The notes beneath the pieces are model-generated. The model was not told the origin of the DNA and ran no database searches. It saw only the letters and a list, made by a program, of their open reading frames with translations. A stretch of 64,000 bases of DNA from contig JALHPZ010000006.1 of assembly GCA_022842245.1 (NCBI GenBank), positions 100,248 through 164,247 on the forward strand. Reading direction: 5' to 3'. Origin of the DNA: Gemmataceae bacterium (lineage in GTDB: Bacteria; Planctomycetota; Planctomycetia; Gemmatales; Gemmataceae). The position numbers and the translations under genes are program-made. Shown here piece after piece: positions 51,532-60,482 of the stretch (positions within the stretch are counted from its first letter, which is position 1; each line of letters opens with the position of its first letter).

Positions 51532-51604
51532 GGGGAACCCGGGGGAGAGGTGGCGTGTCCGGAAGATTGTACAAAAACCGGACTGCCGCCGGACGGGAGC
51601 CCCC

Positions 51605-52120
51605 ATGCGAAGTCCGATCGTGATCCGCCGCGCCGGGCACGCCGACGTGCCGGCCATCGCCGCGATCTACAACGAGGCTATCCGCACGACGACGGCCACG
51701 TTCGACACCGAGCCGAAGACCGTCGAGGATCGCCTCGCGTGGTTCGACGCGCACGGCGACCGGCACCCGATCCTCGTGGCCGAACGCGACGGCACCGTCG
51801 TTGGCTGGTCCAGCCTGTCGAGATGGTCCGACCGCTGCGCGTACGACGACACGGCCGAGACGTCCTTCTACGTCGCGTCGGCGCACCGGGGGGAGGGCAT
51901 CGGCCGCGCGCTCAAGGCCGCGACCGTCGCGGAAGCGCGGCGGCTCGGCTACCATTCGCTCATCGCCCGCGTGGCCGAGGGCAGCGACGCCAGCCTCCAC
52001 CTCAATCGCGAGGCCGGCTTCACGCTCGTCGGCACGCTCAAGCAAGTCGGCATGAAGTTCGGCCGCCGACTGGACGTCCACATCCTGCAAATGCTCTTGA
52101 ACGAGCGGCCCGCCAGTTGA
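51605..52120 (+). CDS. GNAT-family N-acetyltransferase (phosphinothricin/amino-acid type)
   Basis: 171 residues from ATG 51605. PIVIRRAGHADVPAIAAIYNEAI, then TFDTEPKTVEDRLAWFDAHG, and AETSFYVASAHRGEGIGRALKAATVAEARRLGYHSLIARVAEGSDASLHLNREAGF contain the GNAT R/Q-G-x-G-(I)-G-(R)-A acetyl-CoA motif and the PAT/YncA-type signature G-x-(S)-L-x-L-x-x-x-x-G-F. Substrate may be phosphinothricin-like compounds or methionine derivatives. The gene is divergent to the beta-propeller gene and 42 nt upstream of the methyltransferase. Confidence 0.85.
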   Translation: MRSPIVIRRAGHADVPAIAAIYNEAIRTTTATFDTEPKTVEDRLAWFDAHGDRHPILVAERDGTVVGWSSLSRWSDRCAYDDTAETSFYVASAHRGEGIGRALKAATVAEARRLGYHSLIARVAEGSDASLHLNREAGFTLVGTLKQVGMKFGRRLDVHILQMLLNERPAS

Positions 52121-52162
52121 ACAGGCCGTGCCTGTTCCGGAATCGCACCGGGAGTCTCCACC

Positions 52163-53236
52163 ATGAACGCGACACTGGACCAAACCCGCGTGGATGCCTT
52201 CGGTGCCACGCTCGCCGACACGATCAACCGCGCCGGGTTGGCGCTGATGATTTCGCTCGGCCACCGGACCGGACTCTTCGACACCATGGCGCGGCTGCCC
52301 GCGGCCACCAGCGACGCGATCGCCACCGAGGCGAAGCTCAGCGAACGCTATGTCCGCGAATGGCTCGGCGCCATGGCCACGGGCAACATCGTGGAGTTCG
52401 ACCCGGATCAACGGACCTACCGATTGCCGGCGGAGCACACGGCGCTCCTGACGCGCGCGGCCACGCCCAACAACTTCGCCGCGGCGATGCAGTGGGTCGC
52501 GGTGCTCGGCCACGTCGAAGACGCCGTCGCGGACGCCTTCCGTCATGGCCGCGGCGTGCCCTACTCCGCCTACCACCGCTTCCACGAAGTGATGGCCGAG
52601 GAAAGCGCGCAAACCGTCGTCGCCGTGCTCTTCGACCAGATCCTGCCACTGGTACCCGGACTCATGGATCGGCTCGCGACCGGAATCGACGTCCTCGACA
52701 TCGGCTGCGGCAGCGGACGGGCGCTCGCGGCGATGGCCGCCCGATTCCCCCGAAGCCGGTTCACGGGTTACGACGCGTCGCCGGAAGGGATCGCGGCCGC
52801 CGCGGCGGAAGCGAAGAAACGGGGCCTCGCGAACCTGCGGTTCGCCGTGCAAGACGTGGCGGCGCTGCCGGAACGGGGCGCATTCGACCTCGTCACGGCA
52901 TTCGATGCGATCCACGACCAGGCGCAACCGGACGCCGTGCTGCGGAACGTCGCGGCGGCGTTGAAGCCCGGCGGCATCTTTCTGATGCAGGACATCTCGG
53001 GTTCGAGCCACGTCCACCTCGACAAGTCGCACCCGTTCGGGCCGTTCCTCTACACGATCTCGTGCATGCACTGCATGTCGGTCTCGCTCGCGAACGGCGG
53101 GCCGGGGCTGGGCGCGATGTGGGGGAAGGACGTGGCGCTGCGGATGCTGGCGGCGGCCGGGTTCGGACCGGTGCGCGTCGAATCGTTGCCGCACGATCCG
53201 CTGAATTTCTTCTACATCACCACCCCGGCGCGGTGA
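52163..53236 (+). CDS. SAM-dependent methyltransferase with N-terminal winged helix
   Basis: 357 residues. An N-terminal helical/HTH-like dimerisation part (GLALMISLGHRTGLFDTMARL, EAKLSERYVREWLGAMATG) precedes a class I methyltransferase fold with motif I VLDIGCGSGRALAAMA, VQDVAALPERGAFDLVTAFDAIHD, and LKPGGIFLMQDI. The layout matches the Rv2258c/UbiE-like-with-HTH group; substrates are unknown. It follows the acetyltransferase and ends at a strong hairpin. Confidence 0.85.
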   Translation: MNATLDQTRVDAFGATLADTINRAGLALMISLGHRTGLFDTMARLPAATSDAIATEAKLSERYVREWLGAMATGNIVEFDPDQRTYRLPAEHTALLTRAATPNNFAAAMQWVAVLGHVEDAVADAFRHGRGVPYSAYHRFHEVMAEESAQTVVAVLFDQILPLVPGLMDRLATGIDVLDIGCGSGRALAAMAARFPRSRFTGYDASPEGIAAAAAEAKKRGLANLRFAVQDVAALPERGAFDLVTAFDAIHDQAQPDAVLRNVAAALKPGGIFLMQDISGSSHVHLDKSHPFGPFLYTISCMHCMSVSLANGGPGLGAMWGKDVALRMLAAAGFGPVRVESLPHDPLNFFYITTPAR

Positions 53237-53254
53237 TGGCCGCATTCAAACGAC

Positions 53255-53282
53255 ACGGCCCTCCGGTGAACCGGAGGGCCGT
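53255..53282. terminator. Bidirectional hairpin between convergent genes
   Basis: acggccctccgg (53255-53266) and ccggagggccgt (53271-53282) pair perfectly around tgaa. It lies between the stops of the methyltransferase (+) and the giant FG-GAP gene (-), 24 nt from the latter. T-tracts are weak on both strands. Confidence 0.75.
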
Positions 53283-53306
53283 CGCAATTCCGAATCGTCG
53301 ATCCGG

Positions 53307-56300
53307 TCAGCCGACGAACACGCCGCCGAGCGGGTTGAAGTTCGCGTCGAAAGCGTCGAACGACTGCGAGGCGATCGGCTGGTTGTTGGGGGTGATGTTC
53401 GCGCCGAGGTAGGCGTTGACGCGGCGGCCGCCGGGGCCGGAACCGGTGACGATGTCGGCCTTGGTGTCGCCGTCGAGCTGGCGGACCGCGACGGGGACGC
53501 CGTTGCGGAGGTTGCTGTCGCCGGCGAAGAAGTTGGCACGGAGGGAGATAATCGCGCCGCCGGAGCTGAGGAGTTCGGCGCCGCTGACGGCGATGACGCG
53601 GGGTCCGCCGCCCGGTCCGCCGCCGAGGACGATGTCGCCGAAGCCGTCGCCGTCGACGTCGCCGGCGGCGACGAAGACGCCGTTGCGGAGCGTCTGCTCG
53701 AAGGCGAAGAAGTCGTTGAAGAGTTTGATGGGGACGCCGGCGCGGACCGAGGTGCCGCTGAAGGCGGCGATGCGGGGCCCGCCGCCGAAGCCGGCGGCGA
53801 CGACGACGTCGTTCACGGAGTCGCCGTTGATGTCGCCGAGGGCGACGCGGGCGCCGCCGCGGAACATCTTGTCGTCGATGCCGAAGAAGTCGGCGAGCAC
53901 GTTGAACTTACCGCCGTCGAAGACCGTGACGCGGGGTCCGCCGCCCTCGTCGGGCGAGACGACGATGTCGGCACGGAAGTCGCCGGTGATGTCGCCGACG
54001 GCGACGTAGACGCCGCCGGTGAAGTCCTCGAAGAGGAACTTCTCGAAGATCGGCAGGTCGCTGGCGCCGTCGAGGACGCGGATGCGGGCCTGGGTGCCGG
54101 GTCCGGTGGCGATGATGCGGTCGGGAACGCCGTCGCCGTTCACGTCGCCGGTGGCGATGCGGGCGCCCGAGGTGTGGTCGGGCCCGAAGGCGAAGAGTGG
54201 ATCCTTGCTGACGGTGCCGTCGGGGTTGTAGATGCGGACGATGTCGGTGCCGCCGACACCGGCGCCGACGGCGATCGGGTCGATCGGGCGGGCGACGGTG
54301 AAGTTGGCGGATTGCTGCAGGTCGGTGTAGGTGGGGCTGCCGGAGTAGTTGACGGTGATCTTGTGATCGCCGAGCGCGAGTCGGGCGGCGACGGAAGCGA
54401 CGCCGTCGACGAGCGGAACGGTGGCGAGCGGCGTGCCGTTGTCGAAGAAGGTCGCGGTGCCGGCGACGGGGACCGCGAGTCCGTTCGAGGGGGTGAAGTT
54501 CGCGGTGAAGGTAATGCTCTTGCCGAGAACGGACGAAGCACCGCCGGCGGAGTTCGTGATGGCACCGTTGGGCACGGCCCGGGCGGTGAAGACCGAGACC
54601 GGGTTCGTGATGGCGGACGTGATGGACGCGGTGCCGCTGAAGGTCGCGGTGAAGTTGGCGTTCCCCTGCGGCAGGCCGGCGACATCCGCAGTGGCGACGC
54701 CATTGACGACCGATACCGGGCCGATGGTGATCGACGCGCCGTTCGCGTCCGAACCGGTGAACATCACCGTGCCGACGTTCACGGGGCGCGGCGGCGACAT
54801 GCTGTCGGTGACGAACGCGGTCAGGGTCGCGGTCTGGCCGACCTGGATCGTGACCGGGGCGGAGAGGCTGGCCTGCGACTGCGTCGGATCGATGATGACG
54901 CTGACCGTGCCGGACTGCGATCCGGCGACGCTGGTGTTGCCGAGGTACTTGGCAACGAAGGTGTGCCCGCCCACGGACAGGCCCGGCACAGGGAAGCTCG
55001 CCTTGCCGGTGGAGGAGTCGACGGCCGCCACGCCGATCTTGGTGGCCCCCTCGTAGTATTCGACGCTGCCCGACGGCACGCCGACGCCCGGCGAGGCGAT
55101 GGCGACGGTCGAGCTGAGGATCACCGTGTCGCCAAAGGTCGCACTGGTCTTGTCGATGGCGATGGAAACCGTGGAGTTCGCACTGGCGACCGGGAGGGCG
55201 AGGCCGTTCGAAATGCTCGTGTTGAAGCTGGTCGCGCCGAGGAACTGCGCCTGGATCGAGTGCGCGCCAAGCGCGAAGTTGGTGATCGTGATGGACGCCT
55301 GGCCGCCGGCGTCGAGCATGCCACTGCCAATCAGACTGCCGTTGTCGAAGAACACGACCGAACCGGTCGGGATCTGCCCGGCCTTGGAGATCACGTTCGC
55401 GAACAGGGGCACCGGCTGACCGAAGACCGGCGCGGGCACCGGCGTCGACACGGTCGTGATGGTCGTGGCCTTCGTGATCGCCACGGATACGGCCGTCGAC
55501 TGCGTCGGCAGGTAGAGTCCGTCGCCGAGATACTTGCCGACGACCGTGTGCTGGCCGACCGGGAAGCCGTTGAACGAGAAGTCCGCGACCGAGACGGAAC
55601 TGCCGTCGATATCGAGCGCCGGAGTCAGGGTGTTCGAACCGAGGAAGTTGAAGGTCTGCGTGCCCTGCGTGTCGGTGAAGACTTCGAAGAACTGGACGTC
55701 GCCGGTGGGCAGCATGCCGCCGCGCGGCGGCGGGATGACGGTGACGCTATAGGTGACCGGTTCGCCGAACTCGGCGAGGCTGGTGTCCTGGACGATGAAG
55801 GTTTCGCCGCCGACGAACGACTGGTTGTAGTAGGGCGTGTATTGCTGAGTGGCGGTGAGACCTTCGCCGACGACGATATCGGGGTTCCCGTTGCCGTCGA
55901 GATCGACGGTGGCGACGGAGCCGCCGATGCCGACGAGCGGCCCGTAGGAGCTGCCGGGGGCGAGCGTCAGGCCGAGGGTGGCGGCGGTGCTGCGGCCGAG
56001 ATAGACGTCGAGATTCTGATTGCCGGTCGGGGCCGGGAAGCTGCCATTGCTCGTGACGACGGCGACATCGTCGATATTGTCGAGGTCGAAGTCGCCGGCG
56101 GACATGCCGACGATGGGGCTGCCGACGATGGCGGCGTTCTGCTTGGTGGTGAAGGTGGTGCTGGTGGGGTCCTTGAGGAACAGCGTGATGCGTCCGTTCT
56201 TCTGCCCGACGGCGAGGTCGATCTTGCCGTTGCCGTCGAAGTCGCCGGCGGCGAGCGCGGAGGGGGTGCTGCCGACGGCGAGGTTGCGGGCGAAGCTGAA

Positions 56301-57143
56301 ACTGCCGTCGCCGCTGCCGAACAGGATCGTGACCTGGTTGCTGGACGGGCGCATCATCGCGACGTCGATCTTGCCGTCCTGATCGAAGTCGGCGGCGATG
56401 GGGCGCTGGAAGTCGCCGACGCCGAGGCCGGTCTTCAGCGGCGTGCCAATCGGCGTGAAGCTCTTGCCGGTGCCGTTGTTGAGCAGGACGAAGTATTCCT
56501 GCGCGTTGGTCGAGCCGGTGAGCGTGACGAGTAAGTCGCCCTTGCCGTCGCCATTGAAGTCGGCGCCGACGATGCCGCTGAGGTTCTTGTTCGGCTTGGC
56601 GGGGTCGGGCATCCCGTTGGCGATTTCGAAGTCGATCTGCGTCGTGAAGAGGCCCTGGAAGACGCCGGTGTTTTCGAGGCGGTCGACGCGGATGTTGCCG
56701 GTGGCGCTCGAAACCGAGCCGATCTCCGCCTTGCCGTCGGCGGTGACGTCGACGGCGGCGATGTTGAAGGGGGCCTGGAAGAGGTTGGTCGCGCCGAGGT
56801 TGATGCCGACCGGATCGTACCCTTTGCCGGACGGGCCGTCGCTGAGGTAGACGTCGATGCGCGCCGAGGTGGGGACGAGTGTGTTGGTGGCCGCGGCCCC
56901 GGCGAAGTCCAGCCGGCCGTCGCCATTGATGTCCGCCACGATGATCGAAAGGGGCGCGCCGCTCTGGTTGTTCGGCGCCCCGGTCGCCGGCAGACTATCG
57001 GCTACGAAGAGCGGATTCGGCGTCGAGATCGGCGTCAGGCGGTCTTCCAGCGGCTCAAAGAACAGTCGCGGCGCCTTCACGCCGACCAGTTCGGTACGGG
57101 CCGGAACGCGGCGGGAACGGCGGACGAACCGGGACACGGACAT
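53307..57143 (-). CDS. Giant secreted FG-GAP / Ig-like repeat protein with planctomycete N-terminal motif
   Basis: 1278 residues from ATG 57143; an earlier ATG at 57188 gives 15 more. FEPLEDRLTP (about 29-38) is the planctomycete exported-protein motif, with basic residues before it. FG-GAP repeats of the integrin type (GDFDGNGKIDLAVG, ADFNGDGKGDLLV) occur in about 75-450. A run of Ig-like domains follows (about 470-930; repeats with GxHxxxAxYxGxxxxxxSxS pattern). A second FG-GAP block (about 940-1230) has GGPRVTVFDGG and GDINGDSVNDVVVA, each with a D-x-D-x-D-(G) calcium site. There is no anchor at the C-terminus. It is presumably a secreted or surface adhesin-like protein. Confidence 0.85.
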   Translation of the reverse strand: MSVSRFVRRSRRVPARTELVGVKAPRLFFEPLEDRLTPISTPNPLFVADSLPATGAPNNQSGAPLSIIVADINGDGRLDFAGAAATNTLVPTSARIDVYLSDGPSGKGYDPVGINLGATNLFQAPFNIAAVDVTADGKAEIGSVSSATGNIRVDRLENTGVFQGLFTTQIDFEIANGMPDPAKPNKNLSGIVGADFNGDGKGDLLVTLTGSTNAQEYFVLLNNGTGKSFTPIGTPLKTGLGVGDFQRPIAADFDQDGKIDVAMMRPSSNQVTILFGSGDGSFSFARNLAVGSTPSALAAGDFDGNGKIDLAVGQKNGRITLFLKDPTSTTFTTKQNAAIVGSPIVGMSAGDFDLDNIDDVAVVTSNGSFPAPTGNQNLDVYLGRSTAATLGLTLAPGSSYGPLVGIGGSVATVDLDGNGNPDIVVGEGLTATQQYTPYYNQSFVGGETFIVQDTSLAEFGEPVTYSVTVIPPPRGGMLPTGDVQFFEVFTDTQGTQTFNFLGSNTLTPALDIDGSSVSVADFSFNGFPVGQHTVVGKYLGDGLYLPTQSTAVSVAITKATTITTVSTPVPAPVFGQPVPLFANVISKAGQIPTGSVVFFDNGSLIGSGMLDAGGQASITITNFALGAHSIQAQFLGATSFNTSISNGLALPVASANSTVSIAIDKTSATFGDTVILSSTVAIASPGVGVPSGSVEYYEGATKIGVAAVDSSTGKASFPVPGLSVGGHTFVAKYLGNTSVAGSQSGTVSVIIDPTQSQASLSAPVTIQVGQTATLTAFVTDSMSPPRPVNVGTVMFTGSDANGASITIGPVSVVNGVATADVAGLPQGNANFTATFSGTASITSAITNPVSVFTARAVPNGAITNSAGGASSVLGKSITFTANFTPSNGLAVPVAGTATFFDNGTPLATVPLVDGVASVAARLALGDHKITVNYSGSPTYTDLQQSANFTVARPIDPIAVGAGVGGTDIVRIYNPDGTVSKDPLFAFGPDHTSGARIATGDVNGDGVPDRIIATGPGTQARIRVLDGASDLPIFEKFLFEDFTGGVYVAVGDITGDFRADIVVSPDEGGGPRVTVFDGGKFNVLADFFGIDDKMFRGGARVALGDINGDSVNDVVVAAGFGGGPRIAAFSGTSVRAGVPIKLFNDFFAFEQTLRNGVFVAAGDVDGDGFGDIVLGGGPGGGPRVIAVSGAELLSSGGAIISLRANFFAGDSNLRNGVPVAVRQLDGDTKADIVTGSGPGGRRVNAYLGANITPNNQPIASQSFDAFDANFNPLGGVFVG

Positions 57144-57578
57144 GAGCGGGGTCTCCCTGAAGCCGTTTCGGCCCAATCGGGCGGACAATGCTGGCAGAAT
57201 ACAGACGGTTCAAGTTCTCCATTGGATCGAATATGGCCATATTCCGCAACGAGAGGGCGCGGCAAAACGGGGGAAACGCCGGGAATCTCCCCCGAATATG
57301 CCGAAAATGCCCGATCGGAGGCGGAGGTAAGCTGCGAGAGATTCAGCGGTTGCGGCCGATCTGCCGAACTCGCCGACCGCGCCGGCACAATGAGACCCTT
57401 CGACCCGCCAATTCGCGCCCGACCTGAATACCGGCCGCCCAATCCGATTTCCGCCAAGAGATTCCGCGCGAAACGATGGGAAAATCGGACCCGGCCCGAT
57501 CCTTGAACTACATTTTGGCACCCCGCGAATCAGTCGCGATTCGTCGCCCGTTCACCGTGCCCGAAGGCCGCTACCATC
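57144..57578. promoter_or_regulatory. Divergent gap upstream of the giant FG-GAP gene and an FHA gene
   Basis: 435 nt, lower in GC than neighbours in parts. It holds a perfect 16-nt palindrome (listed separately) and several imperfect dyads (gccgaaaatgcccgatcgg). The next real gene on the plus strand starts at 57579. No clear promoter pair. Confidence 0.4.
57229..57244. promoter_or_regulatory. 16-nt perfect palindrome, candidate operator
   Basis: gaatatggccatattc is its own reverse complement and lies 86-101 nt upstream of the start codon of the giant FG-GAP gene, at an AT-rich spot in GC-rich DNA. The length and symmetry suit a dimeric regulator, but no partner is identified. Confidence 0.4.
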
Positions 57579-58244
57579 ATGGCCACCTGTCCGCTCTGCC
57601 TGCATCCCAATCCGGTCTCCACGTCCGTCTGTACGCGCTGCGGCAAGTTCCGCTTCCCGAACCCGGTCGACGCGGACGACTACGACGACATCCCCGCGTC
57701 CGAAATGCGCACGCGCATCGTCGCCGAGATCGAGTCCGAACTGGGCGCGGACGAATCCGCGCGGCGCACCATCCGCGGACCGATGACCGTCCCCCAATCG
57801 AATCCCAAGTCGAAATCCGCCATCCGGTCCGCGCTCTCCACCGTCAAGGCCACGCTGATCTCGGACAGCAGCGATGCGTATTCCGTGGTTCCGGTCGATG
57901 TGACGCCGCCGCCGCTCGCGCCCGCCCCGCCGCGCCTGGTCGTCATCCGCGGCGAGAAACCGAACGTCGAGTTCCCGGTCTACGACGGCAAGAACTACAT
58001 CGGCCGGGCGTCCGACAAGCCGGTCGACATCGACCTCACGGGCCAGGAGCCGACCGACCAGGTCTGGTCGTCGCGCCAGCATGCCCTCGTGAGCCTGGAT
58101 CGCGGCACCCTGCTCGTCGAAGATTTGAACAGCCTCAACGGGACGTTCGTCAACCGATCGCGGCTGCACCCCGGCCAGAAGCGCATCCTGCAGTCCGGCG
58201 ACGTCGTCCAAATCGGCACCGTGCAGTTCCGCGTCGAGATCTGA
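57579..58244 (+). CDS. FHA-domain protein with N-terminal zinc ribbon
   Basis: 221 residues. CPLCLHPNPVSTSVCTRCGKF is a two-knuckle zinc ribbon. A low-complexity linker of about 100 residues follows, then an FHA domain: NYIGRASDKPVDIDL, QVWSSRQHALVSL, VEDLNSLNGTFVN, LQSGDVVQIGTVQFRV. The conserved G-R, S-x-x-H and N-G-T residues for phosphothreonine binding are all present. It may read out the Ser/Thr kinases frequent in planctomycetes. A convergent small membrane protein ends 16 nt away. Confidence 0.88.
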   Translation: MATCPLCLHPNPVSTSVCTRCGKFRFPNPVDADDYDDIPASEMRTRIVAEIESELGADESARRTIRGPMTVPQSNPKSKSAIRSALSTVKATLISDSSDAYSVVPVDVTPPPLAPAPPRLVVIRGEKPNVEFPVYDGKNYIGRASDKPVDIDLTGQEPTDQVWSSRQHALVSLDRGTLLVEDLNSLNGTFVNRSRLHPGQKRILQSGDVVQIGTVQFRVEI

Positions 58245-58260
58245 TCACGTGCCGAATCGG

Positions 58261-58632
58261 TCACCGGGTCCCATTGGAATCGCTTCCGACGGGGATGCCG
58301 GTCTCCGCCAGCGTTTCCTGTTCGCTCAGCAGGCGTTGCAGCTCCGCTTCGGCCCAGTTCGGATCGGCCTGCGCCTCCCGCCTGGGCGGCGCTTTCCACA
58401 ACGATTTCAACCCCTCGCCGATCACCACGAGGACGAAGCCGATGGCCGCCATCGAGAAGGGCAGCCGCGTCGCCAGCGTGTTGACGATGGCACCGGTGTC
58501 GGCCGGGCCGCGGCCGGTGTCCGACTGCGACGCGACCCACATGCCGGCCATCTGCGCAAACAGATAACCGACGACGGCGAGCACGCCGGCCACGAGGCCG
58601 CCATGAACCAGAATCGTCTTGCGCGTGGACAT
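58261..58632 (-). CDS. Small membrane protein of unknown function
   Basis: About 123 residues from ATG 58632; an ATG three codons earlier is also possible. Two hydrophobic segments (LVHGGLVAGVLAVVGYLFAQ and FSMAAIGFVLVVIGEGLK) separated by a short loop (SQSDTGRGPADTGAIVNTLA), and an acidic, helical tail (WAEAELQRLLSEQETLAE). No family recognised. It faces the divergent Tm-1-like gene across a 79-nt gap. Confidence 0.7.
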   Translation of the reverse strand: MSTRKTILVHGGLVAGVLAVVGYLFAQMAGMWVASQSDTGRGPADTGAIVNTLATRLPFSMAAIGFVLVVIGEGLKSLWKAPPRREAQADPNWAEAELQRLLSEQETLAETGIPVGSDSNGTR

Positions 58633-58711
58633 GCGAGGCATCCCGTGGCGGATTCCGAACCGCGCGTAACATAGCACGCATTCTCCCCCCGGGCGCGCGG
58701 AGTCCCGCAAA

Positions 58712-59929
58712 ATGTCCGTTCTTCTGGTCGGCACGCTCGACACCAAGGGCGCCGAAGTCGCCTTCGTCCGCGATCGGCTGGCCGCCGCCGGCGTGCCGGT
58801 CACGGTTCTCGACGCCGGCGTGCTCGGCGAGCCGGCGTTCGCCCCGGACATTCCCCGCGAGCGCGTCTACCGAGCCGCCGGCACCACCTGGGAAGCCGTG
58901 AAGGCCGCCGCCGACCGCGGTCAGGCGATCGCCGCCGCCGCGAAGGGAGCCGCCGTCGTCGCGCGCGAACTCCACAAGGCCGGCACCCTCTCCGGCGTCC
59001 TCGGCCTCGGCGGCTCCGCCGGCACCACCATCGCCACCGCCGCCATGCGAGAACTGCCGCTCGGCATACCGAAGCTCATGGTCAGCACCCTCGCCAGCGG
59101 CGACGTACGCCCCTATGTCGGCACCCGCGACGTGATGATGCTGCACTCCGTCGTCGACATCTCCGGATTGAACCGCATCAGCCGACTCGTTCTCGCGAAC
59201 GCCGCCGACGCGATGGCGGGAATGTCTCGAATGCGGAATGCGGAATGCGGAATGCGGAATGAAGACGGAAAACCGGTCGTCGTCGCCACGATGTTCGGCG
59301 TGACGACGCCGTGTGTCGAGGCGGCGCGGAAGATCCTGGAGAACGCCGGGTACGAGGTCCTCGTCTTCCACGCGACCGGCACCGGCGGCCGCACGATGGA
59401 GAGCCTCGTGCGCGACGGTCTTGTCGCGGGGGTGCTGGACATCACCACGACGGAACTCGCGGACAACCTCGCCGGCGGCGTGATGCAGGCCGGGCCGGAC
59501 CGACTCACCGCCGCGGGCCTGAAGGGCGTGCCGCAGGTCATCTCCGTCGGCGCACTCGACATGGTGAACTTCGGCCCGCCGGAAACCACGCCGGAGAAAT
59601 ACAAGGGTCGACTCTTCTACCGGCACAATCCGACGGTCACACTGATGCGCACGACGCCGGAGGAGATGGACGCGATCGGCAAGGAGATCGCCGAGAAGGC
59701 GAGCGCCGCCAGCGGTCCGACGCGCGTGATCGTGCCGTTGAAGGGCGTCTCCGCGATCGACGCCGAGGGGAAGCCGTTCTGGCACCCCGACGCCGACGCC
59801 GCCCTCTTCCAAAGCCTGCGGAACTGGATCTATCCGACCGAGCTGCTGGTGGAGGCGGACCTGCACATCAACGACCCGGCCTTCGCGGAGTTGTGTGCGA
59901 AGACCTTGTTGGAGTTGATGAAACGGTGA
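58712..59929 (+). CDS. Tm-1-like (UPF0261) ATP-binding domain protein with repeat-encoded insertion
   Basis: 405 residues. MSVLLVGTLDTKGAEVAFVR, SGVLGLGGSAGTTIATAAMRELPLG, VVVATMFGVTTPCVEAAR, VLVFHATGTGGRTMESLV and VLDITTTELADNLAGG define the family (UPF0261 / Tm-1-like). It consists of two domains with a phosphate-binding G-T/S-x-G loop; the role in bacteria is unknown. Between the two domains, after AADAMAGMS, the chain contains RMRNAECGMRNEDG encoded by a 7-nt-like repeat (aatgcgg) that looks like a dispersed intergenic repeat. It is in frame, so the protein may still fold. It overlaps by 4 nt (GTGA) an alternative start of the VOC gene. Confidence 0.85.
   Translation: MSVLLVGTLDTKGAEVAFVRDRLAAAGVPVTVLDAGVLGEPAFAPDIPRERVYRAAGTTWEAVKAAADRGQAIAAAAKGAAVVARELHKAGTLSGVLGLGGSAGTTIATAAMRELPLGIPKLMVSTLASGDVRPYVGTRDVMMLHSVVDISGLNRISRLVLANAADAMAGMSRMRNAECGMRNEDGKPVVVATMFGVTTPCVEAARKILENAGYEVLVFHATGTGGRTMESLVRDGLVAGVLDITTTELADNLAGGVMQAGPDRLTAAGLKGVPQVISVGALDMVNFGPPETTPEKYKGRLFYRHNPTVTLMRTTPEEMDAIGKEIAEKASAASGPTRVIVPLKGVSAIDAEGKPFWHPDADAALFQSLRNWIYPTELLVEADLHINDPAFAELCAKTLLELMKR
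59228..59271. repeat. Tandem aatgcgg repeat inside the Tm-1-like gene
   Basis: Five near-copies of 'gaatgcg/gaatgcgg' in tandem with a final aatgaag. They add about 14 residues in frame. The repeat is of the type more often seen between genes. Confidence 0.85.
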
Positions 59930-59970
59930 TTGCCGACACGAACATTCACCCTCGCCAGGGACCCGACGCC

Positions 59971-60369
59971 ATGCCGATCCACGTCACCCACATCGATCAT
60001 TGCTCCGTGCTCATCACCGACGTCGCGAAGGCTCGCCATTTCTATGGCGACGTGCTCGGCCTGCGCGAGATCCCGGCTCCGAAGGAATTCGACTTCGTCG
60101 CCCTCTGGTACGACCTCGGCGGTACCTACCTGCATCTGTTATTGAAGGACAAGCCCGACACGATCAGCCCGCGGCACTTCTGCCTGCACGTCTCGGACTG
60201 CGCGGCCGCGAGAATGGAGCTGAGCTCGAAAGGATTGACGATCGACGAGACGGTGAAGATCGACGCGGCCGATCGGTTCTTCGTGCGCGACCCCGACGGG
60301 AACCGCATCGAATTGTTGCAGTGGCAGCGACCCTACGAACCGGAGCGGGATGGCAACTACCGGGCCTAG
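59971..60369 (+). CDS. VOC/glyoxalase-family protein
   Basis: 132 residues, start ATG 59971 (MPIHVTHIDHCSVLITDVAKARHFYGDVLGL). An alternative GTG at 59926 overlaps the upstream stop. The fold is the two beta-alpha-beta-beta-beta repeats: HIDHCSVLIT provides the first metal His, YLHLLL, HFCLHVSDCA, and the C-terminal VRDPDGNRIELLQ provides the Glu ligand. The usual H/E/H/E metal set seems present, so it could be a lyase, dioxygenase or resistance-type protein. Its role is not determined by context. Confidence 0.85.
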   Translation: MPIHVTHIDHCSVLITDVAKARHFYGDVLGLREIPAPKEFDFVALWYDLGGTYLHLLLKDKPDTISPRHFCLHVSDCAAARMELSSKGLTIDETVKIDAADRFFVRDPDGNRIELLQWQRPYEPERDGNYRA

Positions 60370-60482
60370 ACCGGCCGCAAATTGGATATTGATATCCTGT
60401 TTGCTTCGGGTATCATGGGGCTTGTCGGTTCCCACCCCATGCCCGTGGTCCACTCCACGGCTCCCTTTGCCGGATGCACGTC

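Noticed and set aside
54174..56534. Frame of 786 codons opposite the giant FG-GAP gene
   Set aside because: Translation is almost entirely G/D/R/V/A runs reflecting the repeats of the sense strand; no independent evidence.
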